A stretch of DNA of 22,160 nt from Phoronis ovalis (lineage: Eukaryota > Phoronida > Phoronidae): positions 1 to 22,160 of the forward strand of contig JAOXYB010091719.1 of the NCBI GenBank assembly GCA_028565635.1, in the 5' to 3' direction. The position numbers and the translations under genes are program-made. Positions within the stretch are counted from its first letter, which is position 1; each line of letters starts with the position of its first letter. Shown piece after piece: positions 9,486 to 18,700 of this stretch. The notes below the pieces were generated by a model, which did no database searches, was not told the DNA's origin, and saw only the letters and a list, made by a program, of their open reading frames with translations.

Positions 9486-12410
9486 AACGGGACATTAAAC
9501 CCAACGGCCCACTTTTTGAATAAATCTAATAGTATCCATATGTTAGTGCTCGGCTCCTCCAACGGAAAAGTAATGCGTGGATTAATATACACCGACTGGC
9601 TCAATCCTAACCACAACTTTTTCGAAAAAAATATATTATATGTTTGTATTCACACTTTATTGTGCAATATTACAAAGCAGGGGCTAATTTACATCCACTG
9701 CGATAAGTAAATCTCAGAGTTTATCTTTTATTTATTTACATCCCTGACTTGTGTAACTTATCATCTCAATCTTCGTTTAATATTTAAATATTTTTTATAA
9801 TAATTAAATTTTCAATTTATTACTTGATTCTCTCGTTGCTGGGTCAAGTTTGATTCGCTTCGTTAGTTTTTGCTTCAATATATTTTTGTTAGTAGATTCA
9901 ATAGTGCGAGGCGAGAACGTTGAATACCTGCGTATTACTATACCTAGCCATTACTTAGTATTTTATATACATGTATTCCCCAATCTATTCAGATATACAG
10001 TAAAAGTCAGCGTTAAACAGGGTGTTAAACCACCGGCCGTCTCATTATATTTCAATGTCTCAAAAGAACTCTATCAGTTGATTTATCAACTTCACGTGCA
10101 TGTGGTGCTGTAGAATCACTATATAGTAAGATTGTGTATATCGTTTTATTTAATGACAGAAAGATATATATTTTATATATTGTTGTTACTTGTGGGCGTA
10201 AAGTCCGGGGTATACCCCGTTTATTTAATACGGCGCGTTCACATTACATGTTTTTCTTTGTGAACAGTATATTTCACATATCATCAAACTAACACAAAAA
10301 TCTGCAATCAAGTGTAAAATTGATTTTCTTTGTAACTGCTAACTTTTTTTTACAAGTTTGTAATATAAAATTAAAGTGAATAGTAGTCATGGTATCCAAA
10401 TTTACCAATTTTTATTTTTAAAAAAATGTCATTTTATTAATTTCATCTTTTTCTTGCTATGAAAGAATTCTTTATAAACTGTTTTATAAACTGTTTATTC
10501 ATGCATGCTCTGTAAATGTCATTTTCGCATTAGAGGATTGCGTTACTACTCTGAGTCGAGTATATTTTGATAGAAAAAAATAGTTTTTCACCAGTCCTAC
10601 TGACTGAAAAAAATTATGTTAATTTATAGGTTTCGATCTGTCACAAAATAATTCTTTCTTATTATAAACAGGTCTGATCATTACCAGTATTTTATCATGT
10701 CTAGCCCTCAAAATTATTTTGCTATTCGCAGATGTTACAAATTCGCTTAAAATGAAACTACGAGTGAACTATATACAATAATCTTGTATCCGGCTTGAAC
10801 GAATCGCGGCACAGCTATAATGGAGTCTATCCGTTGTTATGCATGCTAGTATAATATCCGCCATTGAATTCGTGAGCCATAAATAAGTTCTCGACAAACG
10901 ATGTTAAGTTGAATTCAATCAAGTTTTTCAAAAACTATATAGTTATAATTCGGATTGGTTTTAATTATCAATTATACATAAAAACAATATTTCAAAAACA
11001 CAGAAGTTTTTAAAATGTTCTTAACAGATTAAACAGTAAGCCCCAAAATAAAATCAAGTGCTAATTAAGTGAAGACGGGATATTTAATATCATCGGATTA
11101 CTAAACATATTCGTCTTCAACTGCTAAGGGATTTCAAAAGTTTTTATTGCGAATCAAGTAAGTTGAACAGAATTATATGTTGTCAATTTTTTTTTAAGAG
11201 GCCTGGTATTTTTTAGAAACATATATTTTGTATAGAGGTCAAATATAGCGAAATAGCACCAATACTGTGAACGGAGTCATACATAACATTTTAACGAAGT
11301 GTTATGCAACAGATACATTTAGCCTAGATAGGATAATATCCCGAAAAATACATAGATATTGCAGGGATATTAATATGCTTGGATATGGGCAACCTACGCT
11401 TGAAAACAAAATTCATACATATGGGTATTTTAAAATTAATTATTCACAGATGTGTTTGTTTAACATAAAATTAGCACACCAGATGTTATCGTTTATGAAT
11501 TATGACATGTGGTGAAAACAATACAGTTATATAGGTATTAAAACATCTTTTACACCGTTACATGCTTTACGTGAGGTTTTAGTATAAACGACGCAGATCT
11601 GCTGTGTCGGTGTTTGTTAGGAGAGACGTGCCTGCATTTAATTTTTGTAGCCGGAGTAGATCAAATCCAAATCCCCCACAGTGCCATATGGTACAGTCCG
11701 AGTCGTTTGCTTTTTGGTAGCTAGGTTGTATAAAACACCCGGATAAAACACCAACTAGTTTAGGATATCTATTCTCAAGCCTTGAGGTGAGTGTCAAGAG
11801 ATTATTGTTTCCCCCGGGCCCTACGTATTCATACCATGAAAACGGTTAGATTGTTTTTACACGTCACAATAATGGAAACCCGGAAATGGTTTAAATCCCG
11901 TATTTAAATGAAAAATAGGATCCAGATAGCGTACATGGTTATGATTTTTAGTGGGACTTGTTGCAGGTTTACCCCGGGTTTATACCTGGATACAATGTGG
12001 ACCTAGAGGATATTGTGACCCATATTATTCTGGCAGGGGTAAATTGAGACACGTTCCCAGTATGTAATATCCCTCATATACAGGGATTAGGTTAATTGCA
12101 GGTAATTACAGCTATCATTCGTTTAATCCCCGGGTTTACTCGGTGTTTCAACATGCTCGCAATTAACCGTTTGCGCACCGGTGTGTTTGCTGGTTTAACT
12201 CAAATGCCCCACTTTATAAATTGTGTAGATAGTATAGATGGATATGGATTTCGATATAAATGGTATTCTATTGTTAAATGTGACCAGGGTTGTCATTATA
12301 TAGTTTTCAAAAAATTAAGACAGTACTATATGGGCAGCAGGGTAAATAGTGTCATTGTTGTTTATTACACATCAATATAAGAATACAGATATGAATCCTG
12401 CTAGATCAAT

Positions 12411-12510
12411 ACTAATTCAAAAAGATATTTATCTCTCCGAGTCAATGAGCTTTATATACTACACTAATTCAAAAAGATATTTTAACTTTGCGAGTCAATG
12501 AGCTTTAATA
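12411..12510 (+). repeat. Two-copy tandem duplication, about 52-bp period
   Basis: Copy 1 (12411-12456) and copy 2 (12463-12510) share ACTAATTCAAAAAGATATTT followed by GAGTCAATGAGCTTTA. They differ by a few bases in the middle (ATCTCTCC versus TAACTTTGC). Confidence 0.85.
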
Positions 12511-13299
12511 TCGTTGGCCGAGACTTTTTAAAACTATATGTGTTCGTCTTTTTGAAACTGTAAATGTTTTTACTGTGTTAAAACTGAGAAATTTTAAAAA
12601 CCTGGAAAAATCCAGGGGGAAATGCTAAGATACTATTAAAAATTAATGGAGTTTTGATGGTTACACTGATATTTTTCGCCTTTTTATAATTTTTTCACCA
12701 AGGTCTTAGTTTTTTGTGAAACTGCGGCTCTTACGAGCTCTTACAAAGGATTAGAGCAGAAGGGCCAGAAATTAAACAATGCATAAAACTTGCTTATAAT
12801 TAATTCCTTGGCCTTCTTGATACAATCACGAGGCCAACCAGGCACGTGCACAATTAATGTACACTCACGTATACTATCTAATAAATTATCTTTTTTAAAC
12901 TTTGTCACGTAATAACTAAACAGGCCGAGGTAAAAAAGATGAAAATAAAAGAGTATCTGTCGGAGTTTCATACGACGTAAGTAAGTAGATGCTGTCCATA
13001 GCTTTTTTTCTTGAATGGCTTACACTACTAGGTAGATAGAACATTGATGATACGGGATGTAATGCTCATGCAAGTCAAGACGGAGTTAAACGTTAGATAG
13101 GCTGGGTCAGACTGTTTTCTACATATATCATATATATATTGCAAGATCAAGTCGGTATACAGATATACAGTATACAGCTCTGGCTGTATAACATTACACA
13201 TATCAGCAGAAATAATCATTACCGTGACTCTCTAAAAAGAGACAAGAATACTCAGTATTAGTTGATATTAATTGCAGTTTTGTTAAATTTTAACAGGAG

Positions 13300-13338
13300 T
13301 AAGACTTTGATACTGGGGTAAAGATTTTGATACTGGGT
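13300..13338 (+). repeat. Short tandem duplication, about 20-bp period x 2
   Basis: TAAGACTTTGATACTGGGG is followed directly by TAAAGATTTTGATACTGGGT. Confidence 0.7.
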
Positions 13339-14497
13339 ATTAAAGAATGATCACTTATGACTCTTATTTTTGGCAAATTATGACTGATTAAGTTTTAAAA
13401 ACATAACTTACAATTTTACCCAAAAAGGGATTGAGATACATATTGTACCCTGTCTTTGTTATTTTTTTATTTTTGATATTTAATTTTTATTATTTGAAAC
13501 TAGTTTTTAGTTAATTCATTGAAAACCCTGAAACCAGTGCCTCTGCCCTGTGGTACTTCACAAGATTTTGGATAGGGATGTTTGGCCGGTACCTAAACCC
13601 AGATTCGCATATTACTTAACATTAGCTTGCTAAAACTCCCAATTGCCCATTTTGTGTTTATTGCTAAAACCTGTTTGCTAAATACGAAAGTCATGTTTGC
13701 TAAAATTGGCAAAATCAATGTTGGAAAAATTATTTATAAGTAGTTTTTGTAATATGTTTCATTCATAATTAATATAATAATTTATACTTGTTGACAGATA
13801 ATGGCACATATGGGCCTTGGTGAATAGCGTTAATATGGCATAAGGATACAATTGATTTTCCCATGCACCTCAATATAGTAACATATTTCTTCTAGTAAAT
13901 AGACTAACTCTTCGCAAAGAATTCTGTTCAGTCACAAATAAAGATAATCATGTCTCATGCCTAATCCCGATTTTTCGTGCAGTTTTTTTAACCAATTAAC
14001 TTTTGTGAGAACTCTAACAACAGATCACAAAAGAAAACTGGGTGACCTTCTACGCTTGGATATAATCCCGGGAATATAATCCTCTCAATTTTTTATGAAA
14101 AATGACATTTTCAAATTGTGATTTCGCTCACTTTGTGTGAAATTATATCCACTTCCAAATAGCGATGTCCCCAGAGCCCAAAAGAAAAGGAAAAGAGAAA
14201 AAATGCGAATTAATCCCGGGTAATTCAAATTAATACGCTCGCCGGACTATGCAGTTGCTACTATGGCCGCAATTGACGGTTACTATCTAAAGTTTTCTGA
14301 GCCTGTAATCTAAAGATAGTTTTTCTTTAACACCTGGTCCATTCATTTGTTCTGGATTGGATCTCTTTTGCTCGACTCTTACTGCATATTCGGCCTAAAA
14401 TAAGGCATACTCTGCTAATTTGATTTTTTTTTAAAATGATCCACTATGGCCACACACAAAATATAGCTGGATACCTGAATACCCCGGGGTATGTAAT

Positions 14498-14527
14498 GAT
14501 AATAATAATAATAATAATAATAATAAT
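14498..14527 (+). repeat. (AAT)n microsatellite
   Basis: About ten uninterrupted AAT units directly downstream of a GC-rich palindrome (ATACCCCGGGGTAT at 14479-14492). An open frame reading poly-isoleucine through it is not a gene. Confidence 0.95.
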
Positions 14528-15303
14528 TTATATGCTCAAAGATTGTCGACTAGGAGACAGTCGATCCGTTGATAATCTTAAAAAATGGGTTGTTATAACA
14601 CTATATATTATGATTCATTTAATAATAATAGGCAATATGCCCTTGTGTTTATACAGTGCATGGTAATATAATAAAAAAAGTTAATATATAAGAATATATA
14701 CAAACATGAAATCCAGAAAACATGCTCCCACATGCAATTCCATTGTTGCTATTTACAATCAAGAATTACTGCTGTATACATATATTACGTACGACGCAGC
14801 TATGTGAATTTTTACTTTGTACACAAAGGCGGCAAAAATACCCCGAAATGTATGCTCATTTCTGAAGACGTTATATAAGAAGCACTGGTTTTGCGCTCGT
14901 TGTTGAATTTTATTTCAATATTTATGAACATCCATGAGCTAATTTCAGTAGCTTTCATATTACTTTCTTAATCAGAGTGATTGAAGTTGGCTGTCGTCGA
15001 CGTAAACATAAAAAAGTAAACCACAGTTGTACTTGTAATATAGGCACTATATATAGCAATATGTTCTTATCTGCTGTCGTGGGGTCATATGTAATTAGAA
15101 AACATTGAATATATTGAAAGCATAGTAAACGAGGGTATATAATATTCTAATTATATCTTTTATCAGTTGTAGGTCTGTTATAGTGGGTTATAGTTCTCAG
15201 ACAAGACACAAAAATAAGCTACATTCGATCGAAAAACTGTGCCAGTAACCAAACGAGAAGCAACTGAGTTCAGTTATTACGGACATAAAATTTAGCGTCC
15301 AAG

Positions 15304-15732
15304 ATGCAGTACGACGAAATCTTACAGATTTTGGGTGAATTTGGATTGTATCAGAAAATGCAATATTTTCTGCTGTGTCTTATTTCCATCGTATCAGCAT
15401 TTCATTCCTTGAATATGGTATTTGTTGGTGCCACTCCTGAGCATTTATGCCGTATTCCGAATGCTACAGCCATTTCCAGCGCATTTGGTAATAATTTGAG
15501 CCATGAACAAATTTTAAATATTTCTGTACCTTGGAAATATCAAGAAAGCTCAAAAGAATGGGCGAGAGATAAGTGTAGCATTTATAACTTTACTGGTGTA
15601 CTGGGAAAATATCAAAGAGATGGATATTTGAATTATTCTACATGGATGTCAGAAAATGACACAGAGGATGTTCATCACTGTCACTCATGGGATTACAGCA
15701 CTGACGTTTATCACCATACGATAGTCACACAG
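15304..15732 (+). CDS. SLC22 exon 1
   Basis: 143 codons, phase 0 end, donor GTCAGT. Encodes the cytoplasmic N-terminus YDEILQILGEFG, TM1 and the glycosylated extracellular loop, with ATPEHLCRIP near the start of the loop, a hallmark of the family. The frame runs on only 16 codons into the intron before a stop. Confidence 0.95.
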
Positions 15733-18700
15733 GTCAGTGCACGCTTTCTGATTATAGAATGTTTGATTTGGCATTTGTTTTAGTTAAGTAAATATAACAC
15801 GGTTTTTAATATGTGAATTGATGTTTCAAAAAATTGTTAGTGTCAACTAAGCTTGTTCATTGTTTCATTATCATTCTATGTTGCACATATGAAGTCCTCA
15901 TACCTCGCGTCTACTCAGGTTACTTAGTTGAAGTTTTTTAATCAAATTTTCTACTGCTATGTTTGGCATTTCATTACAACAATATATTATACCACTTTCC
16001 TGTGTGTGGTGCGATTCCTTCTGTCCCTGAATTTAATTTGTTCTCCTCAATTTTTTGAAAATATTATTATTATTTTGTAGTTTAATTTAGTATGTGATCA
16101 GAAGTTCATTTTAACCACAGCAAAGATGCTTTTCTTTGCTGGGCGACTTGTTGGCGCATTTCTCTTTGGACATCTTTCAGATAAGTAAGATTTCTCTCGT
16201 TGCAATGCAGGACAAATAGGCTATTATTTTATTTTCATATAAGCATTTTTTTTCGATTTAGAATACATTACATCGAGACATTGCATACCACAAGGAACCT
16301 TTCGTTGGCATTCCGACGACAATTGATTTTTTAATGTGAAAGATCGAATGATAGATGGTTTTAAATTAAAATAACGTAATGTACGTAAATAGTCCAATAT
16401 AAATTTAGTCCAAAACTGAATCTATTTTTCTATTCCGCAAAGATAAGCTTTCGACAAAAAAAAGAGCTTCATCGCGTACGGAAGCACCCACCGAGTCTTT
16501 TCCCCATAATATCTGTTCCCAAGACCAGTCTAGTTGGCGGGCTGGCAAACCTTAAACACGTCATCTACCTGGAAGGAGGAACAGATCTGACTTTCAATGG
16601 CAACAGCGCCAAATCATTTATGTAACCATAAAAACATCCTTTTTCTCAAATTTCATCTAACAGCTGAGACTTTTTCAGTTGGCAGATATAGTTTTGCCGC
16701 ATATATAACTGGCTGGTTAATTAGCTTGCAGATAAATGGGGAACAGATATGGCCTTCCAAGCTAAACCAACAAATGGTTTATCTACAAAGCATGAAACAT
16801 GTAAAAACATATATTGATTTACTATATAAACTCCGAAAAAATTATCCTTGTGAGTACTTCTGCATGTGCTTTCTGAAATGATTTGGTTGCAGGTTTGGTC
16901 TAAATCTGTATGTTTATTTACAAGAACATAGGCATCCAATAGTAACTTGCAAAAGTACACATATATAATGTTGCCTTTTAATTGTAATTTATTTAAATAT
17001 ATTGCTATATATGATGAATATATGTACGTAGTGGTTTTCTAATTCTGCAGGTTTGGACGGCGTCCAATTTTCTTTGTGGCAATTGTCCTTCAAGTGGCTA
17101 TAGGATGTTCAGTAGCTTTCTCGCCGAATCTTCCATTTTTCTTGGTATTTTATTTTTTGCAAGGAGTAATGCAAACGGGTGTATTCCTTATTGCCTTTGT
17201 ACTTGGTAGGTATCATATGTAAGTCCAATGGCAAAATTGTTCAAGGGGTGTTAAACCACTTGCCTCTTGCATTACTGACATGTAAATTTCGATTTCAAAA
17301 CTTGTACAGAGAAATCTGATTGAATGCATATGAGTACAAACGCTAATAATGTAAGTTATGTTGCTGATTTGCACATATCAGTTATACCAGCTTCTGTATA
17401 ATAATGTTTTTCTTTATTACAGGGACAGAAATGGTGGGACCAAGTTACAGAAAAATAACAGGATTTGTTATTCAGTATTTCTACAGCTTTGGCTATATGA
17501 TTTTAGCTGGATTAGCTTACATTATCTGGGAATGGAAATATTTAGAGCTTGCCATTTCTTTACCTGGAGTGGTGCTGTTTTTTGTTTACTTCTGGTTTGT
17601 ATAAAAATAATAAAAATTTTAGAATTAGGGCCAGGCCGGGAATTGAACCCGGGACCTCGCGCACCCGAATCGCAAATCATACCCCTAGACCACTTGGCCA
17701 CTTCCTCGATCTGATAATACAGTACCCGACAAAGTTGATAGTTACAAGTATGTAGACACGGTCTGTGTTATTAAAAAAAATTGATTGCTCCAAAGTAGTC
17801 ATTATTAGACATCCTGCACACCAATCATAATATCCTATTTCATTCTTTCAGTTGCTTGTATATTGCAGAAATGTCCTGGTGTTTAAAACAGCATGTATTG
17901 AGCAAAAAAAAAAAATCCGGGCCAAGCCGGGAATTGAACCCGGGACCTCGCGCACCCGAAGCGCGAATCATACCCCTAGACCACTTGGCCGTCGGACTAT
18001 CACAAGTTAAAATTAAATTGCTAAATAAAAGTATATACTGTTCTTTAACTTGTATTTTATGTATACATGGCCGTCAAATGGGGGGGGGGGAGGGGTGCGT
18101 TGGATGCGAACGCACCCCTCTTTCGAAATAGGAGGTACCTATGTAATGTTAACGCACCCCCCTTTTGAAGTAGTAAACGCACCCCCCCCTTTTGAAATAG
18201 TAACGAGCCCCTTATGAATTGGTAGGAAAACACGCGCACCTGGCAGGAGGCCCCCTGTGTTTTTTTCTGGCAGCGGGGCCCTTTTTTTTGCTTGTCAATT
18301 TTATCTGACGTGAACTGGCCTTTTTTTTGCCTGTCAATTTTTTCAGGGAGCACGGAGACGTTTCAGCAACCTAGTTTTTGGATTACTGAACTGATATTTT
18401 CTCAAATCGGTAATTCTCAAAACACCACAAACGCACCCCCCTTTTGAAAAAGTGTCTGACGGCCCTGGTAATATTGTTTTTTTTTAAAAGTAAATAAATT
18501 CAGTTTGGGTTTTATTTCTAGGACAATCCCAGAGTCGGCACGTTGGTTGGTGTCAAAGAAACGCTATGTAGAAGCAGAAGCGATAATTAAACGAGCAGCT
18601 AAAGTAAATAAAAAAACATTGCCTGAGAAAAAATTATTTGATGAATGTGTTGATGAAGGAGTTAACACTAAGACTAAAATCTACACCATCATCGACTTAC

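Larger units (their letters stand above)
9486..15303. other. Intergenic region between EIF2B5 and SLC22
   Basis: About 5.8 kb of AT-rich DNA between two divergent genes. I examined all open stretches here (for example around 9850-10113 plus, 11579-11797 minus, 12096-12380 plus and 12741-12971 minus). None shows a known domain, a clear start, or splice partners. The region contains small tandem duplications, GC-rich palindromes, an (AAT)n tract and several CCCGGG sites in AT-rich surroundings. Enhancers for either gene may lie here, but none is identifiable by eye. Confidence 0.6.
17595..18521 (+). other. SLC22 intron 4, carrying two tRNA-Pro copies and a TIR-like element
   Basis: 927 bp intron unusually loaded with inserts: a decayed tRNA-Pro (17628-17699), an intact tRNA-Pro (17919-17990) and a C/T-rich repetitive element (about 18066-18466). 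Open frames crossing the tRNA copies are read-through artefacts. Confidence 0.8.

Noticed and set aside
9850-10113. 87-codon open stretch on the plus strand
   Set aside because: Opens with TTG rather than ATG, has no domain, and has no partner exons. Long open stretches are common in this composition.
11579-11797. 72-codon open stretch on the minus strand with a Cys/Trp-rich middle
   Set aside because: It reads somewhat protein-like but matches no family I know. No clear splice sites or neighbouring exons were found.
12096-12380. 94-codon open stretch on the plus strand
   Set aside because: No known motif, no ATG at its start, and not linked to any other exon.
12741-12971. 76-codon open stretch on the minus strand
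   Set aside because: Possible hydrophobic leader followed by a basic region, but no family resemblance and no supporting context.
14436-14666. Frame with poly-isoleucine
   Set aside because: Poly-Ile comes from the (AAT)n microsatellite.
17549-18131. Open frames containing GPGRELNPGPRAPE-like or RARPGIEPGTSRTR-like peptides
   Set aside because: These are translations of the two tRNA-Pro copies on the opposite strand, a well-known annotation artefact, and not proteins.
18057-18353. 98-codon minus-strand frame with QKKG repeats
   Set aside because: Produced by the repetitive C/T-rich element in SLC22 intron 4; low complexity.
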